Notes: generated by a model not told the origin, from the sequence alone. Positions 36,481 to 46,223 are shown, numbered from the stretch's first letter. The stretch: DNA of 60,835 bases from JADHUC01 sp964617665 (GCA_964617665.1 CAZUAH010000018.1:1-60835); one strand, 5' to 3'. Translations and numbers: made by a program.

Positions 36481-38007
36481 CTAAACGGCCCGCCACGGTC
36501 GCGCGCGATTGCGTGCTTCCTTAAGCGCGGTCAATGCGATGTTTACGTCGTCTACAACCTGGAAGTCGTACATGCCCACGCAGATGAAGTCGGCACCGCG
36601 CTTGAAAGCATACTTGAATCCGCTGCGCGGATTGATGGCGCCGGCCGCGAGCACCTTGAAGGCAATCCAGGGTTGGGGTAATCCCTTCATGAAGTCGATG
36701 GTTTCGTGTGGATCTTCGCACCAGATGTTGTCGTGTTGGTTCTCGACGTCGGCGGACCAGTATGTGTGGTGATGCAGCGTCTTCACCCACAAGTCCGGCT
36801 CCAACCCCTGATCGACGCACAGCTTGATCGTCCGGAGGTAGTGCCCGCCGATACCCGCTGGCAGGCCGTTGGCGCGCATCAAATCCAACGCTTTGGCGAT
36901 GGTGCCAAACTTGCCGTCACGCACGTAACTGTCGGCGGCTTCGCCCTGGACATAGGCGGCGCAAGCGCCGTTGTCGATCGAGTAGCGCACGCTTTCGAGC
37001 AACTCCTTCTCGCTCTTACCTTTGCACTGCGCGATGAACTTGATCTTGCCCATCCCGCGCTTCCGGTATTCGGTGATCAAGGGAGCGAGTCTCGGATTGG
37101 TCAGCACCGTGTTGACGCCGCAATCCTCGGCCAGCCGAAACGTCTCGAAGACCTTGTCCGGATAGTGATAGGCCCGGATCAGCGTTGATACGTAGATCAA
37201 GTCGCGGGCGTGCGCAAAGCCGTTCATGAGGTTTCCGCCGAGGATCAAGCGACTGAGTTCGACGTTGCCGATCTTTGCCGTGGCAATCTGCCCTTTCAGA
37301 TCTTCCACGGTTTTGACCTTGAACGGCTTCATCGAGGCGCCGCTCAGCGCGTCGACCCGACCCGAAAGTAGATTCTCCTCGTGACTCTCGTATCCCCGCT
37401 TCTTTAGCACGGCCCAAACGAAGCCGCCAACAAACGGCACACCAAGAAGGCCAGCCAGCACTTGGCGACGAGCGAGTGGTGCAGGTGGCAGGGGTTCGAC
37501 TGAATCGACGGGAGACTTCTCCTCGGGGCCGGAGCGCACCATGCGACGACGCCAGCCGAACAATATCCCATCCAGCCCAAAGCGACCGGCGGGCAGCACA
37601 GCCACAACACACAGCGCCAAAAGCTCCACCAAATTCTTGTCGACGATCAGGTAGGATCCCTCGGCGATACTCGAGGAGCTGGCGATTAGCGACGGATGCG
37701 CCATGTAGTACAACCCCAGCATCCCGATCCCCGACGCTGCTGCCAAACGCGTCAGGCAACCCAGCATCAGAGCCCCGCCTATTAGGATCAGGCCCCAGAT
37801 GTTCAGTGCGTCAACCACCTTCAGCACGGCTGAGTTGGCCGCCATCCAATGGAACAGATCGGCACCGATCCAATTGGTGCTTTCCAGGTAGCTCGCGGAA
37901 CTCCAATTGCCATCGAACAGTTTCGAAAGGCCCTCGTACGCAAAGTGCCAGCCCACGCCGACGCGCAAAAGGCCCAAAACAAACAGTTCGACATTAGATC
38001 TTCGCAT
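36481..38007 (-). CDS. DoxX-like membrane domain fused to a TIM-barrel oxidoreductase-like domain
   Basis: A 508-residue protein. The ATG at 38007 is preferred because GGAG then lies nine bases upstream; an ATG at 38016 is also in frame. The N-terminal ~150 residues resemble DoxX with about four spans (LGLLRVGVGWHFAYEGLSKLF, LILIGGALMLGCLTRL). A further hydrophobic stretch with RRQVLAGLLGVPFVGGFVW links to a TIM-barrel domain (LSRLILGGNLMNGFAH, CGVNTVLTNPRLAPL, FKVLAAGAINPRSGFKYAF, GADFICVGMYDFQVV). DoxX proteins are small membrane parts of quinone-linked redox enzymes. The fusion suggests a membrane-tethered enzyme outside the cytoplasm, with unknown substrate. Confidence 0.75.
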   Translation of the reverse strand: MRRSNVELFVLGLLRVGVGWHFAYEGLSKLFDGNWSSASYLESTNWIGADLFHWMAANSAVLKVVDALNIWGLILIGGALMLGCLTRLAAASGIGMLGLYYMAHPSLIASSSSIAEGSYLIVDKNLVELLALCVVAVLPAGRFGLDGILFGWRRRMVRSGPEEKSPVDSVEPLPPAPLARRQVLAGLLGVPFVGGFVWAVLKKRGYESHEENLLSGRVDALSGASMKPFKVKTVEDLKGQIATAKIGNVELSRLILGGNLMNGFAHARDLIYVSTLIRAYHYPDKVFETFRLAEDCGVNTVLTNPRLAPLITEYRKRGMGKIKFIAQCKGKSEKELLESVRYSIDNGACAAYVQGEAADSYVRDGKFGTIAKALDLMRANGLPAGIGGHYLRTIKLCVDQGLEPDLWVKTLHHHTYWSADVENQHDNIWCEDPHETIDFMKGLPQPWIAFKVLAAGAINPRSGFKYAFKRGADFICVGMYDFQVVDDVNIALTALKEARNRARPWRAV

Positions 38008-38105
38008 GCCAGACATCTCCGCGAGACACTCATATCAATAATAGCTTATTCTTCCTGTTTCCGGAATGGGCAACGAAACGGCTCCTGCTCAAGAACAACT
38101 CGTCT

Positions 38106-38128
38106 AACCCGAAGCCGGAGACGACGGC
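38106..38128. repeat. Single REP arm, AACCC-GAGCCGTAGGCG family
   Basis: The arm AACCCGAAGCCGGAG begins at 38106 and matches the left arms of the elements at 11134 and 27891. The partner arm is missing. Confidence 0.7.
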
Positions 38129-38289
38129 GGGCGCTACCAGTGCCGCAAGCCTTTGGCATCATGCCGCCATAGCAAATTATTGCCCAGCTTTCCGTCCATG
38201 TGCAAGGACGAGGGACAAGGGTGGCTTTGACGGGGCGGCCCGTGTAGGTCCAGCGAAACGGACGTGCAGAGGTTCGGTTGAAGTAGTCG

Positions 38290-38327
38290 GCATCCGACCG
38301 TACTCTGGCTAGTGCAGCTACGGTTTC
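38290..38327. repeat. Single REP arm related to 14618-14682
   Basis: The reverse complement of this arm (CCGTAGCTGCACTAGCC and onward) matches the left arm of the doublet at 14618. It folds into an imperfect version of the same small hairpin. No partner arm is present. Confidence 0.7.
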
Positions 38328-38356
38328 GAGACTGTTTCTCGTTGGATTCTTGGGCC

Positions 38357-39310
38357 TCAATTGCTTTCCGGCGTCGCGGTCAACTTCGTGATGAGGAACT
38401 TCTCGCGCGAGCCGTATCTTGTCTTGGCACCAGGGTACTGCAGGTCGGCTTCGACTCCGAGTTCGTCCATCTTCTCTTTGAGCTTGACACCGAAGACAAC
38501 GTGATGGACCTTCCAGCCCTGGGCTCGGGCCCCGGTGGGCACCGGGTCGTTGGGTTTCATCCCGTAACTCATGAAGATGGCTGGGTCGTCTTTGCTTATC
38601 AACGACAGGGCAGAGATCTCGCTGACGATCTTCTTAGTTGCTTCGGGCGTGTCGGCGTCGAAGATGGCCGAGATGTCGCGATGAGGTTGATCGTACCCGG
38701 GCACATTCTTGTGCCACCACGCGAAGTCCATGGTGGTCTGCCCGCCGCTGGTGGCTACACAGGTCAGCCGGGTTGACTCTTGGGCGATCGCGTCATCGGC
38801 GTCCGCGTTGGCCATGTCGTCGTGGAAGCCGAGGTACATACAGAGCTGTGCCCCGGCCGATCCGCCGAACGCGCCGATGCGTGTCTTGTCGAAGTTGTAT
38901 TTCTGGGCGTGGTGACGGAGAAACTGAAGCGCCCGACGACAGTCGTGGTGTGCCGCAGGCAAACGCTTGTGCTGCACAAAATGATACTCGATGGCGGCCA
39001 ACGAGATGTCGGCATCAAGAAACGGCTGGGGATTGACTCCGCGTTTCGATCCGCCCCTGAAGCCACCACCGTGGATGTACAGCACCAGCGGCGTGGGTTT
39101 GTCCGACTTGGCCAAATAGATGTCAATCTTCTGCTGAGGATGTTCGCCGTAGGGCACGTCGGCATGCGTCGGCTGCGCACGCGGCCCGCCCGGGCGGCGT
39201 TTCTGGCGATCTTGCTGGGCGTTGGTCACAGCGGGTACAACGGCCGCGACTATCATCGTGGCAAGTACCATCATCAACGTTGTCTGTCGTGCGTGCCTAT
39301 GTTTCGCCAT
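38357..39310 (-). CDS. Exported alpha/beta hydrolase (HSL/carboxylesterase-like)
   Basis: A 317-residue protein behind GGAG, with a signal peptide (LMMVLATMIVAAVVPAVTNA). It shows LYIHGGGFRGGSK with the HGGG oxyanion loop and IGAFGGSAGAQLCMYL with the GxSxG nucleophile. The later MSYGMKPNDPV gives a plausible catalytic Asp and VHHVVFG a possible His. These match esterases of the hormone-sensitive-lipase-like group, many of which deacylate sugars. Its ATG overlaps the stop of the beta-helix gene upstream by one base (TGATG), so the pair is co-translated and probably acts on the same polymer. Confidence 0.8.
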   Translation of the reverse strand: MAKHRHARQTTLMMVLATMIVAAVVPAVTNAQQDRQKRRPGGPRAQPTHADVPYGEHPQQKIDIYLAKSDKPTPLVLYIHGGGFRGGSKRGVNPQPFLDADISLAAIEYHFVQHKRLPAAHHDCRRALQFLRHHAQKYNFDKTRIGAFGGSAGAQLCMYLGFHDDMANADADDAIAQESTRLTCVATSGGQTTMDFAWWHKNVPGYDQPHRDISAIFDADTPEATKKIVSEISALSLISKDDPAIFMSYGMKPNDPVPTGARAQGWKVHHVVFGVKLKEKMDELGVEADLQYPGAKTRYGSREKFLITKLTATPESN

Positions 39311-40674
39311 CAGTTGCTCTCCTTCATCTGCATGTTGTGTCGGTCGAAGGCTCCCACAGTGGGGCGGCCGCTACGTCTGCTACCGGTGATATCGACTTCG
39401 ACGATATATCTCTGGTCCGCTCGGCCAACGAACGGGAAATTCCGAGACGGTGTCGCATTCCGCTGGTTTCCATCCCAAGACACTTCGACGAAGTCGGACA
39501 GGCCATTGCCGAAAGCGAATCCTTCCGCAACGCCGCTGACCCGACCGAGCAGTACGTTTCCCGAGACGACTACTCCTTCCGCGCCACGAGGGAAACGCAG
39601 AGCGTCGCCTCGATCGGTATAGACGACGTTGTTGGCGAAGAGCATTTCGTCTCGGCCATTCCAGCTCGACAGATTCGCGCCGCGCTGCCGTGATATGACC
39701 GTGTTGTGCACGAAGGTCAGGCGAGCGGTCTTTCCTTGGTGGTCGGTGCTCGCAAAGCCCGCGCCCTTAGCCGCAATTAGTAGGTTGTTGCGGATGATCG
39801 CCTCGCCCTGCACCTGAAGGACGTTGTCGTTGCTGCGGTAGCAGATGTTCTGCTCGATGACGTTCAAGCCCTCGCCGCCGGTGCCGTATGCAAGGATGCA
39901 GGGGTAGTTGGTGTCGTGAACGTGGTTACGGTAGATCCAGTTGTGGTGCGAGCCCTGCTTGACTTCGATGCCGTCACCCTGCGTCCCGCCGCAATGATGT
40001 ACGTAGTTTTCGGCGATCACGGAGTACGACATCGCGACCTTGCCATGGTTCGCGCCCAGGTACATCGCCTCGCCGGTGGCCCTCGGGTTCGTGAAATGAT
40101 GGAAGTGGTTCCGTGTAATGAAAAGATGGCTCGTATCGCGCGTGTTGGTGGTGATACCTTCACCGCCACCGTCGTGGAGGTGACATTGATCGAGCCAGAG
40201 ATGGTGGCAGTCGTAGAACCGGATATGCGTGCTGCCACCGGTGAACTCGAGGTGATGAAAACAGACATACTCCGTGCGCGATCGCTCGCCTACATTCATC
40301 ACGTTTTGTCTTGCGTCCGGTCTCGTAATGATCGGCAAGCGATCCGAATCGGCTCCGACGATCCAAATGGGAGCCTCTGCCGTACCTTGAAGGTTGACAT
40401 CAAACTTGCGAGCGATGGAATAGCGGCCAGGGCCGATCCGAAGCATGTCGCCGGATTCGAGGCTCTGAATTGCCCCGGCGAGCGCCGCGCCGTTTTCCTC
40501 ATCAGTCCTGTCAGCATCGTGCTCGACCTGCAGCGTCCGGCGAGGTTTGACATCCGCCCAATCAGGCACAGTGCGACCGACCAGCCACGGAGCCTGGGGT
40601 TCGGCAGAGGCGGGAAGGGCTGTAACCATGAGCCCGAGTGCAAAAAGCGGCGCAAAGAGCAATCGTAAAGTCAT
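39310..40674 (-). CDS. Exported right-handed parallel beta-helix protein
   Basis: A 454-residue protein behind GGAGGA with a signal peptide (LLFAPLFALGLMVTALPASA). The body consists of short repeated strands typical of beta-helices: HHLEFTGGSTHIRFYDCHHL, LDQCHLHDGGGEGITTNTRD, ITRNHFHHF, IAENYVHHCGGTQGDGIEVK, YRNHVHDTNY, IIRNNLLIAAK, FVHNTVISRQ. Such proteins include polysaccharide lyases and hydrolases. Many His and Asp residues line the presumed face, but I cannot name a catalytic set. It is co-translated with the esterase downstream. Confidence 0.8.
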   Translation of the reverse strand: MTLRLLFAPLFALGLMVTALPASAEPQAPWLVGRTVPDWADVKPRRTLQVEHDADRTDEENGAALAGAIQSLESGDMLRIGPGRYSIARKFDVNLQGTAEAPIWIVGADSDRLPIITRPDARQNVMNVGERSRTEYVCFHHLEFTGGSTHIRFYDCHHLWLDQCHLHDGGGEGITTNTRDTSHLFITRNHFHHFTNPRATGEAMYLGANHGKVAMSYSVIAENYVHHCGGTQGDGIEVKQGSHHNWIYRNHVHDTNYPCILAYGTGGEGLNVIEQNICYRSNDNVLQVQGEAIIRNNLLIAAKGAGFASTDHQGKTARLTFVHNTVISRQRGANLSSWNGRDEMLFANNVVYTDRGDALRFPRGAEGVVVSGNVLLGRVSGVAEGFAFGNGLSDFVEVSWDGNQRNATPSRNFPFVGRADQRYIVEVDITGSRRSGRPTVGAFDRHNMQMKESN

Positions 40675-40930
40675 GATTGTCCTCCGATGAAAGGCGACAC
40701 CCCGTACTGCTCGGCTTGAGCGTTTCCTCGATCCTTTCGTTTGGCGAAGTTGGTTTCGGAAACATCGCCAGCGCTCCCGACGATAGAGAACAGCACGCGC
40801 GTTGTCAACGAATTGGCCGCCGACGACTGCGTTTCGGGATTTCCGTGAGCTTGCAGCGACGACGCCTTCGGCTTGCAGTCAAACGATTAGAGCGTTGCGG
40901 CCACGCGCCGCATCAGTTCGTGAGTCACCA

Positions 40931-43900
40931 TTAGCGTGCTAGTAGAGTGTCTCGGAGCGATTCCAACACAGCCTCCAGCATCATGGCCTCTGTCTCGTCC
41001 GGTCGTTCGACGGCAATCAGCAATATACGTAGCGAACAAGTCTGACCCGCCTTGATTGTGAGGGGATGACGGAGGCCCACGAGACCGAAGTTATAGCCGG
41101 CTTTGGGAGTAATCAGCTTATCGAGCCGTGGTGCGCTGTCTGGAAAGAGTAGTAGAACGGCGTCTTCGTGGGCCGGAGGCTCTCTCCACTTGCCGATGGT
41201 GCGATGGAAGCCTGCATAGTAACTGTCGGTCGAATCGCGGCCCCCGGTTGGCCAGACTTCACCGTTGATCTTCCGCAGGGCCGTATCCGCCAACACCAAC
41301 TCTCCGACCACATCCGCCGAGCCTTCATTGACGAATTGCAGATCAACTGTCGCGGCCCGGCCAACCCGATGGTCTGTGGAGTTAGACGCCGCAAGCTGAA
41401 ACTTCTCATAACCTGCATTGGCGACAACCGCCCGATAGCTGCTTTCCAGCGACAGCGTGAGCGGCAAATGTTTGCCGATGCCTGCGAAACCAAGCCGTAC
41501 TCGATTCTGCTCTTCAAGATCCAATTCGTGGAACTGCTTCGAGTTGGGCCGCGGCGGGCCCAAGTCTGGGTCTTTGCTTCGTCGGAATCCGAAGTTGATC
41601 GTGTAACGTCCCACTTGCTCGTCGTCCGGCGGGCCGAGCCAGTCGGCGTCGATCCCCATGTGCAGCCAATCGTACGCGCCGAAGTCGTTTGCTTCGAGGT
41701 TCATCACGTAATCGGTCAAGTCGTAGCCGACGCGGCGCGGGCCGACCTTGCCTCGCTTGCGGATGTATTGCGCCACCGCTTCGGTCACCTGTAGGGGCAG
41801 AAGCTTCAGGTTTCTGGCGAAAACGGAATTTCGCTCGTTGCCCAGGAAATCCGCTTCACTAGTGAATCGGAACAGGCGAGGCATCTTGGCGGGCTCGGTA
41901 CCGTAGGCGGGGATTCCGTGGTAACCGAACGCTACGCGATACGTTTTCTCTGGTTCCAGGTCCGCCAAAGCCAGATCCGTGGACGTGCAAGCCGGTTCGC
42001 CTCGGTCGGCGAAGATGGTCCATGCAGCCGGCTGAAATCGCCTGGTGTCGATCAAATCCTTGCCATACACCTCTCCTACGCTCACATACTGCGGCAAGGT
42101 GTCGAGCGTGGCTAGATCGTGAAGCGTCACGGGTCCAGGCTCCAGCCGTTCGGACCATCGCAGGTACCGCGGCGTATGACCACAGATCATGCCGATGTCC
42201 GTCTCAGTCGCCTCGCGTATTGCATCTGCCTGCAGACGTAGCAGTTGCATATAGTCGAACGGCGCCGTCAGTTCGCCGAGAGGCTCGGCCTGTGGAACTC
42301 GCCACGAGTTGTCAAGGATTACGTGCCGCTCGTCGAACGACTTGACGACGGGTGATACGCCCCACTTCGGCCGCGTCGACGGAATGCCGCGCACAATGCA
42401 GTCTCCCGCACGGAAGCCCCAGGGACTCTCGCCCTTCATTCTGAAAAAATCGTTCTTCGCAAAGGCTGTCGCATCATTGAAGGCATACAGAACGATGTAC
42501 TTCTCAGGATTGAGCGGATTGGGATGGAGCAGCGTGACACAATGCGTGGCCTCGTCGTATGTCTTGTCTCCCACAAAGAACCGTTCTTGCTCGAACTGAA
42601 TCGGCAAATCGGCAGCAATGCGTTCGGCGAGCCGGTTGATCGTTGGGCCGCCGTAGATGAACAGGTTCTGCTCAGCCAGATCCTCGTCGGAGACGTCGAT
42701 GTCTGCCCGGGCGTTTTCGGGATACCAACCAGCCAAGAATTGCGCCGTCTTCTCATCCAGACCGGTCGGTTTGACGGCCAAGAACGTTTGCCCTGGAATC
42801 GTCAAGTATTGGTCGGGGCCATACGACCGCTCTGCCGTCTGCGCGACGATCCCGTCGGGCATGGCGTCGCTCTTGATGTGCTTGCCCGCCGGAGGCCTCG
42901 TCAGCTCGATCCGGAGTTCCTCCTCGAACGGACCTTCATAAGACTTCTGGCCGTTGGTCATTACGACCACTCGTTTCTCCGAGCTGACCAACTTGTCGCT
43001 CAATTGCAGCCGATAGGCCGCCACATTCCAGGTTTGGATTTCGATCCGATTGTCGCTCTGGACTTCCGCGTCAATTCGACAGGCCAGGCAGGGGTCGCTG
43101 GTCCGCTCGACTGTTACCCAGTAGGCCCTCGGCCACGTCAGATTCCATGTGGAATAGCGGACTCGCCTTGGATGTAGGTTGCGTTTCTTCGTCTTGGCCC
43201 AATCCAGGATGTACTGGAACTCTTCGGCGTCCTCGTACGCCTGATAGGAATGCCCGTGTTGCCCCCAAATGGCAGAGGCGTCAGCCTCCAAGGCTTGAAG
43301 CATTTTCCAACGGATAAACTGAGATCGGTTGTATCCTCCGTCGAACCAGCCATCCACGACCAAGGTGGGAAGATTCGACAGGCCCAATATGTGCGCGTTC
43401 GTGTACTGCCAGTTGGCACAATACGGAGCGATTCCAGCGACAAGATGGGGATAGTGGGCGGCCAACCAGATTGCAGTGAAGCCCCCGTCCGACCAGCCGG
43501 TCAAGAACACGCGGTCCGGGTCGACAGAGAAATCTCTGACCAGTGCAGTGGTGGCTTCTTCCAGTTCAATCTTTGCGCCCATGCGCCCTTTCACCTGTGT
43601 GCTCAGACTGCTCCACATGTGAAACGTATCAGTCTGGTTAGCCATTTCCGCCGTGGGCCGATAGCCTCCGGCTGCTTTTCCATCCTTCAGATGAATCCCA
43701 CCGCCGCATTTGTAGTACATGAACAACTGGTATCGTCTGCCCGGATCATAATTAGGCGGCACGTGGACCCAGATCGCCTCGACGCGCCGCATCGTATCGG
43801 ACCAGTACGGATACCCAAACCCTTTCCCGGCATATCGCCACGTCGGTTCCTTGCCATCAATCAGATCCCCGAGCATCTGTTCCAGATAGTCGATCGCGGT

Positions 43901-44227
43901 TTGCTTCCGCCAGTCGAAGGCCGAGGTGCGCGTCAACAGCGACCCCTTCCGCTTCACCGCCGGCAGGTAGTTTCGCACAAGCGGCGATTCGAGATTCAGC
44001 TTGTCGAGAAGTTGACGACACTTCTCTGTAGAACGCATCCAGGCCTCGCCCTTGTCCGGCGCCCAGAGCCAGCATGCCGGCGAATCGATGGCCGGCGCAG
44101 CCGCTTGATCGACCGACCTCTCCGATTCATCAGCAGCCCTGCAAATCCCGGTCACCATCGCCAGCACGGCAGCGATGGATGTAAGCGGCATCTCGCGACG
44201 GCACAACACATTCATAACGCGTTTCAT
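40931..44227 (-). CDS. Large exported esterase-like protein
   Basis: A 1098-residue protein. The ATG at 44227 follows AAGGAA; a GTG at 44242 overlaps the radical SAM stop as GTGA and is the alternative start. A signal peptide is followed by an alpha/beta hydrolase domain: YQLFMYYKCGGG, RVFLTGWSDGGFTAIWLAAH with the GxSxG nucleophile near residue 242, and IWGQHGHSYQAY with a likely His. This resembles PHB-depolymerase/esterase-type catalytic domains. The remaining ~750 residues contain beta-rich segments and hydrophilic domains of unknown family. It is probably translated with the upstream radical SAM gene, although the two products would act in different compartments. Confidence 0.7.
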   Translation of the reverse strand: MKRVMNVLCRREMPLTSIAAVLAMVTGICRAADESERSVDQAAAPAIDSPACWLWAPDKGEAWMRSTEKCRQLLDKLNLESPLVRNYLPAVKRKGSLLTRTSAFDWRKQTAIDYLEQMLGDLIDGKEPTWRYAGKGFGYPYWSDTMRRVEAIWVHVPPNYDPGRRYQLFMYYKCGGGIHLKDGKAAGGYRPTAEMANQTDTFHMWSSLSTQVKGRMGAKIELEEATTALVRDFSVDPDRVFLTGWSDGGFTAIWLAAHYPHLVAGIAPYCANWQYTNAHILGLSNLPTLVVDGWFDGGYNRSQFIRWKMLQALEADASAIWGQHGHSYQAYEDAEEFQYILDWAKTKKRNLHPRRVRYSTWNLTWPRAYWVTVERTSDPCLACRIDAEVQSDNRIEIQTWNVAAYRLQLSDKLVSSEKRVVVMTNGQKSYEGPFEEELRIELTRPPAGKHIKSDAMPDGIVAQTAERSYGPDQYLTIPGQTFLAVKPTGLDEKTAQFLAGWYPENARADIDVSDEDLAEQNLFIYGGPTINRLAERIAADLPIQFEQERFFVGDKTYDEATHCVTLLHPNPLNPEKYIVLYAFNDATAFAKNDFFRMKGESPWGFRAGDCIVRGIPSTRPKWGVSPVVKSFDERHVILDNSWRVPQAEPLGELTAPFDYMQLLRLQADAIREATETDIGMICGHTPRYLRWSERLEPGPVTLHDLATLDTLPQYVSVGEVYGKDLIDTRRFQPAAWTIFADRGEPACTSTDLALADLEPEKTYRVAFGYHGIPAYGTEPAKMPRLFRFTSEADFLGNERNSVFARNLKLLPLQVTEAVAQYIRKRGKVGPRRVGYDLTDYVMNLEANDFGAYDWLHMGIDADWLGPPDDEQVGRYTINFGFRRSKDPDLGPPRPNSKQFHELDLEEQNRVRLGFAGIGKHLPLTLSLESSYRAVVANAGYEKFQLAASNSTDHRVGRAATVDLQFVNEGSADVVGELVLADTALRKINGEVWPTGGRDSTDSYYAGFHRTIGKWREPPAHEDAVLLLFPDSAPRLDKLITPKAGYNFGLVGLRHPLTIKAGQTCSLRILLIAVERPDETEAMMLEAVLESLRDTLLAR

Positions 44228-44238
44228 CGTTGCTTCCT

Positions 44239-45867
44239 TCACGCGGTTTCAGCTTCTTCTGAGCACTGCCGCTCGTGTTCCAGCCGGACATGGTCCGCCC
44301 AAGTTATGAGGTGATAGGCCTGCGGCGCCGCCCGCAAAAAGACCTCCAGGAAGCTATGGATCTTCCCCTTCCGCCTTAGCTTCACTAGCAGCGAGGCAAA
44401 CTTCCAGAACTCCCTGCGATGTCCAGACCGAACGCCGATTCGCCAAAGAACTCGTAATAGTGTTCCGAAACTGAATTGGAGTACCGACAGAAACTGTCTC
44501 GCCGAATTGACCGGTGGCCGGCCAAAGTGCTGGTGCGGGTAGACATTTTCGGCATTCCACGAGACGCGACGATAGACGTGTTCCGGCCGGTAGACGTCCG
44601 TCAAGACGTCGCAAAGGCTGCGCCGCACCAGCTCATTGGGCAGTCGATATTTGACGTTCGTGGTCAAACAGGTCAGCAATTGGTCGGATCGCAGTGCCTC
44701 CTCCGTCGAATGCCCGAGCAGACGGCCTTCTCTTTCCAAACGATGCCAAAACGGCGTCTTGGGCAGGGCTGCCAGCAGATTGAATAGAACGAATGGCGTC
44801 TCCGCTTCGTGAATGAAGCGACGCATCTCGTCGCCCGTTTGCTCCGTATCCGAGTCGAACCCCAAGATGAGCCCCAACATGACTTCGAGGCCGTGGGCTT
44901 GGAACGCACGTATCGAATCGAGCATCGGCTGACGCGTGTTCTGCCGTTTGGAAATCGACTGTAGCGTCTCCTCGTCTAGCGACTCAAGACCGACGAACAG
45001 ATGGGTGAACCGCGCCTCGCGAAGCTGCTCGAGACTGAACGAGTCCTCGGCGAGGTCCATCGAAGCTTCTCCGGACAGTGGGTACGGATAACGACGCGCC
45101 TGCTGCCACCCGACTAGATCCGGGAGTAATTCGTGAAGTGCTTTTCGATTGGCTGCCAGATTGTCGTCGACAAAAGAGATCGTGCCCACGAAGCCGGTGT
45201 TGTAGACCGCGTCAAGTTCACGGAGGACACGCGCTGGTGTTTTCCACCGCGGCGGTCGTCCATAGATAACCGGGATGTCGCAGAATTCGCATTGGTAAGG
45301 ACAGCCTACGGAAGACTGCAAGGGCATCACAACGTACCGGTTGACGTCAATCAACTTCAACGCAGGCAACGGCTGATCGTCCATTGACGTCTTTTGAGTG
45401 TTCTCGAATACCAGTTGCCGCTCCGGTCGCGCGGGCCGCTGGCCTAGCCACTCGATCAGCTTGGTCGTTCCATCGCCTAACTCGCCGATGTGCAGGACGT
45501 CCGCGGTGGGATAGAACTCGGGAGTGATGCTGGCCGATGGTCCGCCAAGGATGGTCAACTTGCCCATCTCGCCGGCTTGAGTGAGAAGCTGGTTGATTCG
45601 GTCTCGTTGAGGGTGCATACCGGATAAGGCGACTACGTCGGCCCAGTCAAGGTCGGCCGGCCGTGCACTTTCGATATTCTCGTCGATCAGACGAACTTCC
45701 CATTCTGCTGGCAGGCATCCGGCAAATGTCAGTAGTCCAAGCGGAGGCATCACTGCATGACGCCCCGGATAGAAGGGAGACATGTAGGCGAAGTTCACGA
45801 GGTGATCCTGAAAGAAGCGAGGATACACCAGCAACACTCGCGGAACGGCACCTCGCTGTCTATTCAT
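44239..45867 (-). CDS. B12-binding radical SAM protein
   Basis: A 542-residue cytoplasmic protein behind AGAGG. The N-terminal ~145 residues form a cobalamin-binding-type domain (PRVLLVYPRFF, MPPLGLLTFAGCLP, VVALSGMHPQRD, TILGGPSASITPEFYP). The CxxxCxxC cluster motif CPYQCEFC begins near residue 189. VGTISFVDDNLAANRKALHEL and GLESLDEETLQSISKRQNT are typical of the barrel, and the C-terminal part resembles DUF4070. This group includes hopanoid and other lipid methylases or ring-formers such as HpnJ. The product is unknown. Its stop overlaps the start of the esterase gene, and its start overlaps a small upstream frame (45860-46162). Confidence 0.85.
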   Translation of the reverse strand: MNRQRGAVPRVLLVYPRFFQDHLVNFAYMSPFYPGRHAVMPPLGLLTFAGCLPAEWEVRLIDENIESARPADLDWADVVALSGMHPQRDRINQLLTQAGEMGKLTILGGPSASITPEFYPTADVLHIGELGDGTTKLIEWLGQRPARPERQLVFENTQKTSMDDQPLPALKLIDVNRYVVMPLQSSVGCPYQCEFCDIPVIYGRPPRWKTPARVLRELDAVYNTGFVGTISFVDDNLAANRKALHELLPDLVGWQQARRYPYPLSGEASMDLAEDSFSLEQLREARFTHLFVGLESLDEETLQSISKRQNTRQPMLDSIRAFQAHGLEVMLGLILGFDSDTEQTGDEMRRFIHEAETPFVLFNLLAALPKTPFWHRLEREGRLLGHSTEEALRSDQLLTCLTTNVKYRLPNELVRRSLCDVLTDVYRPEHVYRRVSWNAENVYPHQHFGRPPVNSARQFLSVLQFSFGTLLRVLWRIGVRSGHRREFWKFASLLVKLRRKGKIHSFLEVFLRAAPQAYHLITWADHVRLEHERQCSEEAETA

Positions 45868-46162
45868 AATCGTAGCCTCTGCCTACAAATGCCACAGACT
45901 CCGCATCGGGCGCGACAACATTCGATTGGCCGTTCACGAAGACCTCTTTCAGCGGATCCCGGTGCAATGGGCGTCCGAGTTGCAGAGTGATGTACGCTTG
46001 CGTTGCTACGTCGCACAGAGCCTCCTTTGTTAGACGGATCTCCCGCAGGATACCCGCACGGATTAGCCAGTGCAATCTTGTACGCGAGCCGACGATCCTT
46101 TTGCTAGAATGTGGGCCGACCTGCAATGGGCTTTCATGCACATCACATTTCCACCGGACCAT
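45860..46162 (-). CDS. Uncertain 100-residue frame, possibly an oxidoreductase C-terminal remnant
   Basis: A frame of 100 codons ends at 45860 inside the radical SAM start codon region (ATGAATAG overlap). The C-terminal half (TKEALCDVATQAYITLQLGR then PLHRDPLKEVFVN) loosely recalls the C-termini of Gfo/Idh/MocA oxidoreductases, but the match is weak. The N-terminal half has no fold that I recognise. It might be a decayed gene end, a short real gene, or chance. The overlap favours translation coupling. Confidence 0.3.
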   Translation of the reverse strand: MVRWKCDVHESPLQVGPHSSKRIVGSRTRLHWLIRAGILREIRLTKEALCDVATQAYITLQLGRPLHRDPLKEVFVNGQSNVVAPDAESVAFVGRGYDYE

Positions 46163-46223
46163 CGGTGACGTCTAGAATGGAAACGATTCCAGCGCAACCG
46201 GCATCACAAGGAAAGGAACGATC

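Larger units (their letters stand above)
38008..38356. other. Intergenic region holding two single REP arms
   Basis: The region between the DoxX fusion and the hydrolase gene holds half-elements of two repeat families (38106-38128 and 38290-38327). The frame at 38046-38360 on the minus strand spans it but owes its length to repeat sequence. No promoter, RNA gene or mobile element was recognised. Confidence 0.5.

Noticed and set aside
38046..38360. A 104-codon minus-strand frame between two genes
   Set aside because: Most of it is repeat-arm sequence and it has no start signal.
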